A stretch of DNA of 64,000 nucleotides from NCBI RefSeq assembly GCF_013694095.1, contig NZ_JACEFB010000015.1, forward strand, positions 1-64,000. The letters are read 5' to 3'. Every line of letters starts with the position of its first letter. Positions within the stretch are counted from its first letter, which is position 1. The position numbers and the translations under genes were made by a program. The notes beneath the pieces were generated by a model. The model was not told the origin of the DNA, did not search any database, and saw only the letters and a list, made by a program, of their open reading frames with translations. Source of the stretch: Thermogemmata fonticola (GTDB lineage Bacteria > Planctomycetota > Planctomycetia > Gemmatales > Gemmataceae). Below are positions 9,497 through 18,283 of the stretch, piece after piece.

Positions 9497-10945
9497 TTAC
9501 AGGTCGCCGAAGAGCCGGCCGGGGTTGAAGACGTTGTCCGGGTCCAGGGTGCGCTTGAGTTCCCGCAGGAAGGTCCAGGTGTCGGCGGGGGGGTCGGCAC
9601 CCCAGAGCCAGCGTCCGCGTTTGCCGGCCAGCGGGGCACGCCAGAGGATGCCCCCGGGGGGACCGTGGTTCTCCGGTAGGGCGAGCCGGTGCCGCCAGAG
9701 GATGCCGCTGAGCGCGTGGGCGTGGACCCAATCGCCCTCCTGGGCCGCCTGCCGCAGGACCTCCGCCATCTGGCTAGGTCGGCAGCGCACCTTCTCCACC
9801 ACGGGCCGGGGCGAAGCGCTGGGCCAATCCGTGAGCCGCTGCCACAATCCCGCCGGGTCCGCCACTTCGACCCCCTCCGCGGGAAGCCCCGCCTGGCGTA
9901 ATTCCTCCTCCAGCTTCTGCCACTGCCAGCGCACCGTCACCGCTTTCTCCTCGTAGCCGACCGCCACCAGCCACGGCGCCTCCGGACGGTCTGGCGGCAG
10001 CGCCATCGCCTCCCAGGTCTCCCGGCTCAGGGCTTCCACCGCCACCGGTCGCGTCGCACTCCCGTGGAGCGCATCGAGCATCGGCCCCAGGTGTTCGTCC
10101 GCGCAGCCGAAGACGCGCGCCGCCGAGCATTCCGGCCGAGGACGCACCTTGAGCGTCACCTGCGTGATCAGCCCCAGGGTCCCTAGGGCGCCGATGTGCA
10201 GCTTCATCAGGTCGTAACCCGCCACGTTTTTGACGACCCGCCCGCCCCCTTGCACTTCCACCCCGTCGTCACTGAGGAAGCGGATGCCGATGACATAGTC
10301 CCGCCACGTGCCGTAACCATAGCGCCGCGGACCGCTCGTGTTCGCCGCCAACGCCCCGCCCAGGGTCGCGCGCGGCCCCTGGGGCGTATCCACCGGCAGC
10401 CACTGCCCCTCCTGCCCCAGCACCGCCTGAAGCTGCCCCAGCGGGATCCCCGCTTGCACCGTGATCGTCAAATCGCGGGACGGATAATCCACGACCTGCT
10501 GCCAGGCCGTTGTCTCCACGATGGTGCCGCGCCGCAAGGGCGGATAGCCCAGCTCCTGCTGCGTTCCACCCCCGCGGGGAAAAACCCCCTCGCCCCGGCT
10601 CCGCGCCGCCCGGATCAACTCCCCGGCCTCACTCACGCTCCCCGGCACCACCACCGGGCACGGCTGCTGCGCCGCCTCCCAACTCCCGCTCACAGCCCCC
10701 TCCGCTTCCAGACCCCCGCTCACAGCCCCCTCCGCTTCCAGACCCGTCTCCGTTTCCCCTTCCAAACCCCGATCCTGTCCTCCCTCCGTGCCACCGTCTA
10801 ACTCTTCCTCCTGCTGCTGGTGTTGTACGAATCCTTCTCCACCACGCCACGTTGGGCCACCGGACTTCCGCCTGCCTTTCCTGAGAGACCGACATCTATC
10901 TTTCTCAGGAACAACATCGCACCGCGGCGTTCTCGACTGCCGCAC
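9497..10945 (-). CDS. glcE: Glycolate oxidase FAD-binding subunit GlcE
   Basis: The conserved part has the FAD-binding type 4 (VAO/PCMH) fold: RGGGTQQELG, VQAGIPLGQLQAVL, the ATLGGALAANTSGPRRYGYG block and GRVVKNVAGYDLMKLHIGA. This matches GlcE, the second flavin-domain subunit of glycolate dehydrogenase. The stated frame opens with about 110 residues of Gly/Glu-rich low complexity containing a 30-bp duplication. GlcE normally begins just before the PVVVPGSVSEAGELIRAA segment, so the annotated ATG at 10945 is probably too early, and a GTG or unrecognised start near 10640 is likelier. It is followed by glcF. Confidence 0.9.
   Translation of the reverse strand: MRQSRTPRCDVVPEKDRCRSLRKGRRKSGGPTWRGGEGFVQHQQQEEELDGGTEGGQDRGLEGETETGLEAEGAVSGGLEAEGAVSGSWEAAQQPCPVVVPGSVSEAGELIRAARSRGEGVFPRGGGTQQELGYPPLRRGTIVETTAWQQVVDYPSRDLTITVQAGIPLGQLQAVLGQEGQWLPVDTPQGPRATLGGALAANTSGPRRYGYGTWRDYVIGIRFLSDDGVEVQGGGRVVKNVAGYDLMKLHIGALGTLGLITQVTLKVRPRPECSAARVFGCADEHLGPMLDALHGSATRPVAVEALSRETWEAMALPPDRPEAPWLVAVGYEEKAVTVRWQWQKLEEELRQAGLPAEGVEVADPAGLWQRLTDWPSASPRPVVEKVRCRPSQMAEVLRQAAQEGDWVHAHALSGILWRHRLALPENHGPPGGILWRAPLAGKRGRWLWGADPPADTWTFLRELKRTLDPDNVFNPGRLFGDL
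10685..10744. repeat. 30-bp tandem duplication inside the 5' end of the glcE frame
   Basis: Two adjacent copies of a 30-bp unit (10685-10714 and 10715-10744, beginning CCCGCTCACAGCCCCCTCCG) encode GLEAEGAVSG twice on the minus strand. It lies in the region doubted to be part of the mature GlcE. Confidence 0.85.
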
Positions 10946-11236
10946 GCTATGGGGACGGGAATTTCTGGTTTAAGCCGTCAATCAAGGCTGAAGTGAAAGG
11001 TGATCCAGTATGAACGCCGGAGCTGTACGATCGTTGAGGGCGCCACCAGAGCACCACCGCTAGGGGACAGACGAGGAGCACAGCTAGTGAGATCAAGTCG
11101 AGATGACGAACCGCCATCCACCCGCCGCCGAACGGCACGGGCGTCAGCTACTAAGAAGGGAGGGAGCGAAGCAGCTGTCGGTTGGATGCGCTTGTTGTAT
11201 CGCCTTTTGGATTTCAAGGATCAAGACCATGATTGC

Positions 11237-12625
11237 TCAATTTCCAATGGCCGCTACCGACGTTTGCCCCAAATAATCTGTTAGTACACGTTCAAATTCC
11301 CGTGTTGCATCAACTGTATTTGTAGTTGCATGTGCAACCTCATGTAAGAGAGTTGCCGCATAGTCCCTGAGAGAGGAAAGCTTTCTGCGCCTAATTACGA
11401 TAGCATGAATAGACGGGTCCCATATTCCTTCGGTGTCATCAGTGGTCACTCTCATGGTTTCGGAAATTCGTATTGGGGGGACTCGATCGGGAGTCAGACC
11501 GACAAGCGCGAGTATCTTCGGCGTAAAATCGTAGATGCGGCGTTCTTCTGGCGTCAATTGATGGAGGTCAACAAACTTATACTCAAAACTATCATTATAT
11601 TCTCGGACATACTCTTCGAGAATCCGAACCCGTAGTCCACCCGCCTCAATTTGGGATTGCAGCTTGGATTTTTGCTGATCGGTGATAACGATAACTTCAT
11701 AGCCATCCAACTTAGCATTATCGAGGATGTTGGGCATTGATTGAACTTCCTGCTCCGTGAAATAAACCACCTTTCGTCGTTGGTGCATGAGGTTAAGAGC
11801 CATTTGACTGATTTCAATCCACCCCATCTCGTCGCTTTGGTCTCCCGTTGCACGCTTTTCCACTTGGTCGACAAGTATATCTTCAATTGTTTTACTTTTT
11901 GCACTCTTGAGGATGGCTTTTACTCTATCGGCGTAAGTGGTCCTGCCCACATTTAACCTTTCGCGATTGAGTTTCTTTTTCATGGAGTCAGTCAAACTGG
12001 TGATGTTGTATGAGAAAAGAAAATTAGGTTCCTCGCTAGCAAACACCCCCAAGATGTATATGCGGGCCGCGCTCCCTTCTTTACGCCGTAGGATTTGGCC
12101 GTAAGTAGTTGTTTCCAAGATTTCTTCGTTAGAGAATCTCAGAAAGAGTGATTTGGCCTTCGCCATATCTACGTCGGTCACACCATGCAAAATAAACTCT
12201 GTACCGTGCATGTTGTTGGGCGAGTCATCATACTCCACATGAAGGGTCACAATGTCACTAAACCCATGCTTATGCTCTTGTCTAAGGCGAAATGTGCCGA
12301 ATGGAGAACGAATAAGGACGCCGATCCCCCTGCGATGAAAAGTCGCCAATGCATCCTTGAGTCCAACACCGAACTTGCCAATGACCCCTGAAAGCGCATT
12401 GAGTTTTTCTTCATTTTCATTCAGGGTAAAGTGCTCGATCTTCAGCCCACGCCCAAAATCGCGAATATGCCAAGCGCCCTGACTGTCCTTAAAAATTTCT
12501 ATCTCGGCAGTTTGGGAGATGACCTGCTCGTCAAGCGCATTGGCGATGACTTCTCGCAAGGCGTGTTCAACTTCCCAATTCTCCAAAACTTCCACGATGT
12601 TGAGGTCAAAGGTTCGTATTGCCAT
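11237..12625 (-). CDS. GHKL (Hsp90/MutL-type) ATPase with C-terminal HExxH motif
   Basis: A 462-residue protein. Start ATG 12625 is preceded by GGAGG at seven bases, better than the upstream ATG at 12658. The N-terminal GHKL ATPase fold has the N box (REVIANALDE, Asn29), G1 box (RDFGRGL, Asp56) and G2 box (GKFGVGLKDA, 83-92). The middle (about 150-400) is unassigned. The C-terminus has HEVAH at 428-432 followed by glutamates at about 443-445, the pattern of a gluzincin-type zinc site, and the region resembles a small metallopeptidase. Base composition is clearly more AT-rich than the neighbours, suggesting acquisition by transfer. The combination could couple ATP-driven conformational change to proteolysis, but this is inference. 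Confidence 0.75.
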   Translation of the reverse strand: MAIRTFDLNIVEVLENWEVEHALREVIANALDEQVISQTAEIEIFKDSQGAWHIRDFGRGLKIEHFTLNENEEKLNALSGVIGKFGVGLKDALATFHRRGIGVLIRSPFGTFRLRQEHKHGFSDIVTLHVEYDDSPNNMHGTEFILHGVTDVDMAKAKSLFLRFSNEEILETTTYGQILRRKEGSAARIYILGVFASEEPNFLFSYNITSLTDSMKKKLNRERLNVGRTTYADRVKAILKSAKSKTIEDILVDQVEKRATGDQSDEMGWIEISQMALNLMHQRRKVVYFTEQEVQSMPNILDNAKLDGYEVIVITDQQKSKLQSQIEAGGLRVRILEEYVREYNDSFEYKFVDLHQLTPEERRIYDFTPKILALVGLTPDRVPPIRISETMRVTTDDTEGIWDPSIHAIVIRRRKLSSLRDYAATLLHEVAHATTNTVDATREFERVLTDYLGQTSVAAIGN

Positions 12626-12982
12626 CTGTTTTCCTCCGAAGGTGAAGACGTGCCACAATCATTACGAACGGACCGAACGAATCTATGACCGCCGCCGGCT
12701 GGCCATCTCCAGGAGGAGGCCTGTCCTTCCCTTCAACCACAAGCTGGAAACTTTCCCACAAACGCCATTTTGCCCCTTGATCTGGGTCAGTGCAAGGCGG
12801 TTGTGGACGGATTCCGAGGCGAGGTCCAACCGGAACGAGAAGTCAATTCCCCCTCCAGCTTCCGAGTCGACACCATTGCGCCGCCGCTCCGGGGAGCTGC
12901 ACGTCTGAGCAAGCCGACCCGCCTGAGAAAGTCCACCTGCCGCTCCGCCCCGTCCCGTGCCGCGCTGGCTGCGGCCGACTAC
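12626..12982. other. Intergenic, no gene recognised
   Basis: It holds the Shine-Dalgarno (GGAGGA) of the GHKL gene at its left edge. The rest is GC-rich sequence with only shadow frames, and I see no strong hairpin or coding signal. Confidence 0.4.
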
Positions 12983-13459
12983 TTACGATCGTCGGAAAAT
13001 GGCCAGCCACTCTTGACGGAGCTGATCTGCTGTGATTCCAAGTCCGCGCAGGTAATCGGCCGCGGGGCAAGGGCTGCCCAGCAATAAGCTCATGATCAAG
13101 TGTTCTGTACCCACATGCCGATGCCCCCAGGCTTGGGCCTGCCTCTTGGCCTGCTCCAAGACGCACTCCAGTTCGGGACTGAGCACCGGCCGTCGTGGCG
13201 ACGGCGCCCGTGGAGTCGCTTCGGCCAGCGCCGTGATCTCCGCCAGGGCGCACCGCAGGTCCACGCCAAGCCGCCGCAGCACCGCGTTGGCACAACCGGC
13301 TTCGAGCGTTGCCAGGCCGAGTAACACGTGCTCGGGAGTGACGGCCTGATGGCCACGGCGGACCGCGTGCCTCCGTGCGGCGACCAGGACGTTGACCGCT
13401 CGGTCGGTGAAACCCTTCAGGCTGTAGCGAAGCGCGAAGACGAGCGAGGACCAGTCCAT
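12983..13459 (-). CDS. Stand-alone Clp N-terminal (ClpC/ClpA N-domain) protein
   Basis: About 158 residues form a double Clp_N repeat: FTDRAVNVLVAARRHA with TPEHVLLGLATLEAG in the first, and LECVLEQAKRQAQAWG with VGTEHLIMSLLLG in the second. This is the substrate/adaptor-binding N-domain of ClpA/ClpC chaperones without any AAA+ module. It may act as an adaptor or decoy for a Clp machine; that is inference. ATG 13459 is chosen because a purine-rich GAGGGAGGGGG lies 5 bases upstream; the earlier ATG at 13483 would add eight residues. First (3'-most) member of the minus-strand small-gene run. Confidence 0.85.
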   Translation of the reverse strand: MDWSSLVFALRYSLKGFTDRAVNVLVAARRHAVRRGHQAVTPEHVLLGLATLEAGCANAVLRRLGVDLRCALAEITALAEATPRAPSPRRPVLSPELECVLEQAKRQAQAWGHRHVGTEHLIMSLLLGSPCPAADYLRGLGITADQLRQEWLAIFRRS

Positions 13460-13528
13460 CGCACCCCCTCCCTCGCTGAACACTCCAGCTCCGCGGCGGG
13501 GTTGCCAAAGCTATGAGCCTGGGAAAGC

Positions 13529-13840
13529 CTATCCGCCGCCGCCCGCCGCCGTATTGGGTTCGTCATCTGGGCCGCGGACCTTCTGACCCCACTTGTCGTA
13601 CTCAGTGCCGCACTCGTCGCAAGTGCACCCACCCCACAAGAACTGACGCCAATTGCGCGGCCGGCGGATGACCGGCGCCGGCGTCCCACACGCAGGACAC
13701 TGAACTGGCTGGAGGTTGATGCCCCAGCGACCCCGCTTGCGGACCGTGTCACGGACCACGAGGAACACGCCGATACCCAATACCAGCACCATGCCAATGG
13801 CGAGGGCCGCAACAACGATCATCGCCCCATCGTCGTCCAT
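13529..13840 (-). CDS. Small single-pass membrane protein with zinc-ribbon cysteines
   Basis: 103 residues. Residues 7-28 form one transmembrane helix (MIVVAALAIGMVLVLGIGVF), followed by a soluble tail with CPACGT and CTCDECG motifs, a likely four-cysteine zinc ribbon, and a Gly-rich end. GAGGAGG sits 8 bases before the ATG. The start is preceded at 13856-13862 by the GCCGAAC core (GTTCGGC on the coding strand) seen before several neighbours. Function unknown. Confidence 0.7.
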   Translation of the reverse strand: MDDDGAMIVVAALAIGMVLVLGIGVFLVVRDTVRKRGRWGINLQPVQCPACGTPAPVIRRPRNWRQFLWGGCTCDECGTEYDKWGQKVRGPDDEPNTAAGGGG

Positions 13841-13960
13841 TGGCCTGTCCTCCTCGCCGAACGTCCCCGCTCCTTAGTCCGGACCACTCCGGTGAGCTAC
13901 AAGCTCCCGGAACCGATGTTGCAGCCCCAGTCCGTCGCGCCGCGCCGGGTGCGGTGCGCC
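13841..13960 (-). repeat. Shared intergenic element, copy 1
   Basis: About 105 bp here are nearly identical to 15550-15655. On the coding strand the element starts just after the stop of the upstream gene with a CGCACCCGGCGCGGCG block. It then contains a small hairpin (plus strand CCGG-T-GAGCT-ACA-AGCTC-C-CCGG) and ends with GGAGCGGGGACGTTCGGC directly before the next gene's ribosome-binding site. The placement resembles an attC site in an integron cassette array, but the core is GTTCGGC instead of GTTRRRY. Confidence 0.75.
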
Positions 13961-14269
13961 TCACGAGCGGACGAGGGCACCCAGCGCCAGCGAGATGACC
14001 ACCTGGATCACCAGATAAAGGCCGGCTGCTAACCCCGCCCGCTTGAGGTCCATGTCGCAAGTCAACATGATGGCCACGGTAGCGCACGCAGCCCCCACGA
14101 TCAATCCCACAAAAAACAGCGCCGGGGGCAAGACGGCGTTGAGGACCGCTGCGGGAATGACGGCGGCGAGTACGCAAAGGATCATCTTGCCCCAGCCGGG
14201 AAATTCCCCTCCCTCCATCGCCGTGATGATGATCCCCAGAATCGCCGCCCCGAGAATCAATCCGAGCAT
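13961..14269 (-). CDS. Small three-helix membrane protein
   Basis: 102 residues, almost entirely hydrophobic, with helices at about 3-20, 28-62 and 78-98. ATG 14269 is supported by GGAGG 8 bases upstream; the frame extends further but without signal. A GTTCGGC core lies at 14301-14307. The protein has no motif I recognise. It is followed by the shared intergenic element. Confidence 0.65.
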   Translation of the reverse strand: MLGLILGAAILGIIITAMEGGEFPGWGKMILCVLAAVIPAAVLNAVLPPALFFVGLIVGAACATVAIMLTCDMDLKRAGLAAGLYLVIQVVISLALGALVRS

Positions 14270-14382
14270 AGGGTGATCCTCCGAATGGCCCGCCTCCGCC
14301 GCCGAACGCTCCGCTCCAACGGGAACACCAGCGGCGCGCTCGACTTCCCACCCACGCATCATACCCCACATGCCGCCCCGGC

Positions 14383-14850
14383 CTAATCTTCTGGTTCCGG
14401 TTCGGCCAATACCCACGGCACCCGCGTCTCAAACTCCAATTGCACCAGCGGCAGACCCGCGAACACCTCGCGCACCAGCGCCAGGTCGGATGTGAACCCG
14501 AACTTCAAGCCCGGCACCAACTCCTCGAATCGCATTAAGCCGACGTTGTTGACCCACTCCACCAAGTCCTTGCCCGCGACGATCGACCCGACCAGGTGAA
14601 ACCAACCGCCCGTCAGATACAGGCCGGACGGCTCGCGGCACCAGTGACACAGCTCCGCGGGTTTGGTCGGGTCCACGCCGAGAGTGTCGAGCAGGCGGAC
14701 AAACTCCGGGGGAAAGGTCCGGCCCGCGGCGGCGTCGAAATTGCGGCACTGCTGGCAGGAACAGCCGGTGCCCACCGGAAGCTGAGCATAGCAGCGCCGG
14801 GTCGTGTCCGGATCGCAGTCGATCAGCCATCGGCCTACCGGCAGACGCAC
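14383..14850 (-). CDS. Hypothetical protein with paired Cys motifs
   Basis: 155 residues from a GTG start with GAGG about 7 bases upstream. It contains GCSCQQCRNF (about 28-37) and CHWC (about 70-73), which could bind zinc, and an acidic C-terminus (AEPEPED). The composition is that of a soluble protein. I do not recognise the family. It is one of the lineage-specific small genes in the same-strand run; such genes in planctomycetes are often of unknown or immunity-like function. Confidence 0.6.
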   Translation of the reverse strand: MRLPVGRWLIDCDPDTTRRCYAQLPVGTGCSCQQCRNFDAAAGRTFPPEFVRLLDTLGVDPTKPAELCHWCREPSGLYLTGGWFHLVGSIVAGKDLVEWVNNVGLMRFEELVPGLKFGFTSDLALVREVFAGLPLVQLEFETRVPWVLAEPEPED

Positions 14851-15007
14851 GGGCGCCTCTGCCCTCCATTACCGCCCCATCCTCAGAGGATTCAGCCGCC
14901 TCGCGGGGAACGCCTCAACTCGGCTCGCCACCCCTATCCCCTTGCCCTGGACTGGACCAGCCCTGCTCATCGTCGCTCATCGTCAGAACTGCCCCACTTC
15001 CGGCGGG

Positions 15008-15538
15008 TCACGCTGGAGCCACCGGCGGGCCACCGCCGCTCCCCGCGCGCTTCTCGTACACCATCCCCAATCGCTGGGCAAAGAGCCGAACCTGATCTTC
15101 CGAGAAGAGACCGGCGAGCCGCATCGGCTGGGTAAACGCATCATACCATTCCAGCAGAACGGTTTGATCACGGTAAACGTGAAAATGGACAGCCAGCTCA
15201 ACCGCGAGGCGTGATCGCATCAACTCCGCCAACCGCCGGATCGTGTCTGCTGTAGCTGGCACATGAAAAATCAACGGCCTTGGCCAAATCGTCCCGTAGG
15301 CGAGGTGTGCGCGCTCAGGTACCGCGTGTTCGCGCAGAAAACGGGCCAGCTCCCCGGAAGGACCGCCGTCCTCGAAGTAGAGAACGCATCCCGGAGGTAG
15401 TAACGTCTCAAGGGCTTCCAACAGCGAGGGGAAGTCGGTCGCCCCCGACAGTTCCCAGTACGGGCCGGTTGTATCAAGTGAAATGCCTCGCATCTCTTCG
15501 CGCGAGACGGCACCGAATATCTTCGCGAGCAGACCCAT
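15008..15538 (-). CDS. Hypothetical soluble protein
   Basis: 176 residues starting MGLLAKIFG. The body is mixed alpha/beta in appearance (LLPPGCVLYFEDGG; FHVPATADTIRRLAELMRS) and ends in a Gly/Pro/Ala tail. No catalytic motif or domain is recognised. The gene is preceded by a CCCGAAC core (15551-15557) and the second copy of the shared intergenic element. Shine-Dalgarno is weak. Confidence 0.6.
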   Translation of the reverse strand: MGLLAKIFGAVSREEMRGISLDTTGPYWELSGATDFPSLLEALETLLPPGCVLYFEDGGPSGELARFLREHAVPERAHLAYGTIWPRPLIFHVPATADTIRRLAELMRSRLAVELAVHFHVYRDQTVLLEWYDAFTQPMRLAGLFSEDQVRLFAQRLGMVYEKRAGSGGGPPVAPA

Positions 15539-15655
15539 GGTGTCTTTCCACCCGAACGTCCCCGCTCCTTAGTCCGGACCACTCCGGTGAGCTACAAGCT
15601 CCCGGAACCGATGTCGCAGCCCCAGTCCGTCGCGCCGCGCCGGCTGCGGTTTGCC
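15539..15655 (-). repeat. Shared intergenic element, copy 2
   Basis: This matches the copy at 13841-13960 over about 105 bp with only a few substitutions. It fills the entire gap between the stop of the lipoprotein gene and the start of the 176-aa gene. The GAGCT/AGCTC hairpin and the terminal GGAGCGGGGACGTTCGG segment are kept. Confidence 0.75.
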
Positions 15656-16048
15656 TTACTTGCCCCGGTAGCCCTCGATGAACGCCCGCAGACGCTCGAC
15701 AGTGTCCGGCTTGGGCTGGTGGATGATGAACACCTCCCGGTCGTCCCACAAGACCGGCACGCCCACCGCCCGCTCGAGTTGCTGGTCGAAGTCCGCGAAC
15801 GGCCCCCACCCAAGCTCGTCCGGGACGTAGGAGGGGGGCATGAAGTTGAACACGACCTGCACGCTGCCGTCGGCCATCACCCGGAGGACCGGCTCGCCCA
15901 GCGGGTCGAACCCCGACAGCAGGATCTCCTGTCGGATCTCGTCCATCCGGCCGGACTCGTTCGCGGGGGGTGGGGTTGGGATCGCCGACCGGCTACACCC
16001 CAGCGCGGCGGTCAGGATAGCAGCCACAGTTAGCACGCGCCACCTCAT
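15656..16048 (-). CDS. Small predicted lipoprotein
   Basis: 130 residues from ATG 16048. The N-terminus is a type II signal peptide with lipobox LTAALGC (Cys about residue 18), so the product should be lipid-anchored. The mature part has no recognised domain (VMADGSVQVVFNFMPPSYVP; RLRAFIEGYRGK end). The signal peptide defines the start even though the ribosome-binding site is weak. Upstream sequence carries AGCGGAGCGGGGGTGTTTCATC, a degenerate version of the boundary sequence before its neighbours. Confidence 0.65.
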   Translation of the reverse strand: MRWRVLTVAAILTAALGCSRSAIPTPPPANESGRMDEIRQEILLSGFDPLGEPVLRVMADGSVQVVFNFMPPSYVPDELGWGPFADFDQQLERAVGVPVLWDDREVFIIHQPKPDTVERLRAFIEGYRGK

Positions 16049-16083
16049 AGTCACACCGTTGATGAAACACCCCCGCTCCGCTG

Positions 16084-17160
16084 CTACAGCAGCGACCAAA
16101 TCTCGGACGGTATCTTGGTCTGATCGGTCCACTGGGCGCGGATGGCCGTGCGATAAAGCTTGTGGAAATCCTCCTGCAACTTTGCCACGACGCTTTCGTC
16201 TTCGGCCCAGCTCGCTGCGTCTATCGCATAAATCCACGCCTCCGCTGCGGCCTGCAGGGCCGCGTCGGCATCGGCCTGCGCCGCTTCGGCCGCCTTCTCC
16301 GCCGCCTTGGCCACGTACGAAGCGATGGTCCCGGAATAGGCATTCTCTGGCCCCGATTCACCCTGGGCAGAATCGGATCTGCCTCTCAGCGCCGCCCCGG
16401 CAACGAGGATGGCTCGCCGGACGGCATCTTGGAGACCTTCAACCGCCCGGCCTTCCTCAGCCGATTGCTCCGCCAACTCAATAGCTCGCCGGACGGCCTC
16501 GGAATGCTTCGTAGGAACTCCGGGCCAATGCTGGGCCAACAACGGCAAGACTTGCCGCGCACAGTGGGCGGCAAAGGCAACCCGCGCCCATCGGGGCAGG
16601 TCCGCCAGGGTCGGGCCGGTCTTCGTCCGGGGCGGTGCCGCCTCCGCCGAGGCTGGAGACTTCCTCGGCGGCTGTCTGCTTTTGCGGCTGTCCAGATGCG
16701 CGAACGCCTCAGCATGGGACCGAATGTAGCGGGCCAGACAGTTGGTGAGGTCGTCCTGGGCCTCGAAGAACTGCATGTCCATGTCCGTGGGCCAACTGGT
16801 GATCCGCTTGAGGTAGTAGCGCAGCCGTTTGTCAATATCGGTAGGCGGCCGAGAATGGGGGAAGATGGCCAGGGTCTTCTGCACCGCCTCGGCAGCCTTC
16901 TGGCAGCCAACCGTTCGGAATGCCTCCGCAGTCAAGGCGAAGTACGGATCACCTTTGAAGTTTCCCTCAAACAGATACCGGAAGCCGCCGTTCCCAATGA
17001 TGCCGGCTGCCTGCCACACGAGGAACACCACGCGTTCCTCTTGGCGCAGGGCCGACACGTCGATGTTGTCGCCGTGATACTCGATGATGCGGGTGACCAC
17101 ACCGTCACATAACTTGAAGTTGTCCGCTTCCGCTAACAGTTGTTTGATAGACTTCGCCAT
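16084..17160 (-). CDS. DMP19/DUF4375-like protein with Ala-rich C-terminal extension
   Basis: 358 residues. The first ~155 contain the DUF4375 (DMP19-like) signature: VVFLVWQAAGIIGNGGFRYL then PYFALTAEAFRTVGCQKAAEA. DMP19 of Neisseria is a DNA-mimic protein, and related domains also occur in toxin-immunity contexts. Residues about 165-330 are an unusual extension rich in Ala/Glu with coiled-coil-like segments (AEKAAEAAQADADAALQAAA), so the protein is about twice the usual family length. It is a member of the same-strand small-gene run. Role here is unknown. Confidence 0.75.
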   Translation of the reverse strand: MAKSIKQLLAEADNFKLCDGVVTRIIEYHGDNIDVSALRQEERVVFLVWQAAGIIGNGGFRYLFEGNFKGDPYFALTAEAFRTVGCQKAAEAVQKTLAIFPHSRPPTDIDKRLRYYLKRITSWPTDMDMQFFEAQDDLTNCLARYIRSHAEAFAHLDSRKSRQPPRKSPASAEAAPPRTKTGPTLADLPRWARVAFAAHCARQVLPLLAQHWPGVPTKHSEAVRRAIELAEQSAEEGRAVEGLQDAVRRAILVAGAALRGRSDSAQGESGPENAYSGTIASYVAKAAEKAAEAAQADADAALQAAAEAWIYAIDAASWAEDESVVAKLQEDFHKLYRTAIRAQWTDQTKIPSEIWSLL

Positions 17161-17278
17161 AGGTCACCGAATGATGAAGTTCAGCCGCCCCTCTACGCCA
17201 GGAGCGGAGTGCCGGAATCCCCGACGGCGTCCCCCGCCGCCGCCCCGCTGCTCCGCCGCGCCGGGTGCGATGTCTTCC
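17161..17278 (-). repeat. Partial copy of the shared intergenic element
   Basis: On the coding strand it begins, as in the two full copies, with a GCACCCGGCGCGGCGG block after the stop codon of the upstream gene. The remainder has diverged, and the 3' boundary reads GGCGGCTGAACTTCATCATTCGG. Confidence 0.5.
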
Positions 17279-17767
17279 TCAGCCAAACAGCCTCGCATAG
17301 CAATCCAAACACAGACCAATTTCATCCTCGCAGTTGGCGGGATGGGCCACCCACCACTCCTCGCCTGGGAACACCTTCGCCCAGCAAAGATAGCAGTGCT
17401 CGTGATCCCAGCCGCCCCGGACCAGTCGATACCGCGTGGGAGCGAATGGCTCGCCATGATAGATACCGGAGACGTAGTATCCCGCCTCGTTCGACTCCAG
17501 TGCCAATAGCATGTCTTGGTTGCTGAAGGGGCGGCGACAAAAGCGGAGCGTCCGAACAAAGGCCTCCATTTCTCGTCTTGTCGCCTCGGCATGGACGTCA
17601 TGAGCGCGTTTGAGGTCATGGGGGTGGACCCTGATGATATACAACGGCCGCCTTCCCCTATTCGTCACAGTGCATTGCTCGAACCGGATACCGGCTTCTC
17701 GCAGCAAGTCGGCCAACCGGTCCGAGAGATTTTTGTTGGCTGCTACATCGAATTCCTTATAGTCCAT
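17279..17767 (-). CDS. Hypothetical protein with C-terminal zinc-binding cysteines
   Basis: 162 residues from ATG 17767 with GGGGAA upstream. The middle is soluble alpha/beta (RPLYIIRVHPHDLKRAHDVH), and the C-terminus has HEHCYLCWAK and CEDEIGLCLDCYARLF, a likely zinc-binding knuckle. Family not recognised. A GTTCGGC core lies at 17798-17804, 30 bases before the start. Confidence 0.65.
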   Translation of the reverse strand: MDYKEFDVAANKNLSDRLADLLREAGIRFEQCTVTNRGRRPLYIIRVHPHDLKRAHDVHAEATRREMEAFVRTLRFCRRPFSNQDMLLALESNEAGYYVSGIYHGEPFAPTRYRLVRGGWDHEHCYLCWAKVFPGEEWWVAHPANCEDEIGLCLDCYARLFG

Positions 17768-18283
17768 GACGTTCCCCGCAGATGGCTGATGACGGAAGCC
17801 GAACGACCCCCTTCGTCTGCCCAGTGCCACTCCGGGAGCTACAGCATTGAGAAAGCCTGCCCGCCGCCCCGGTCCGCCTTACAACGCTAAAGTGGGTCCG
17901 TGCTCGAACAACGCCATCGTCGCAGGCATCATGCTGCGGTGCGGGCAGGCATTCGACATCTGGGGCGGCTACGCGAACCTCGGCAATTATTCCCTCGCTG
18001 CTCAAGGCCCACGGCCTTTACTTAGGCCAGGGCATCGTGTGTGGCAAGCACCATCCCGTTCTGACCCACAAGGACGGCAGCAGCAGCCGCGTGGAGAGCG
18101 TGGATTTGAATGGCAACAGAGCAAGGTGTGCGGGGCCTATAACGGCAAGGCTAACCTGTTGGGCCATCTGTAACGTCTTCATGCGGCCCGAACCGGGATG
18201 GCAACCAGGCTAAGCTTCAGTTGTTTATTATGCCGCGATTCGTTTGCTAGGAACAGAGTACTTCCAGTCCCCTTCGCAGGAGG
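17768..18283. other. Intergenic; possible decayed coding DNA
   Basis: About 500 bp without a supportable gene. Near 17840 the sequence again resembles part of the intergenic element (CTCCGGGAGCTACAGC). Between about 17900 and 18180 codon-like plus-strand stretches in different frames (for example HPVLTHKDGSSSRVESVDL) suggest an old frameshifted gene, but no family is recognised. Confidence 0.35.
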
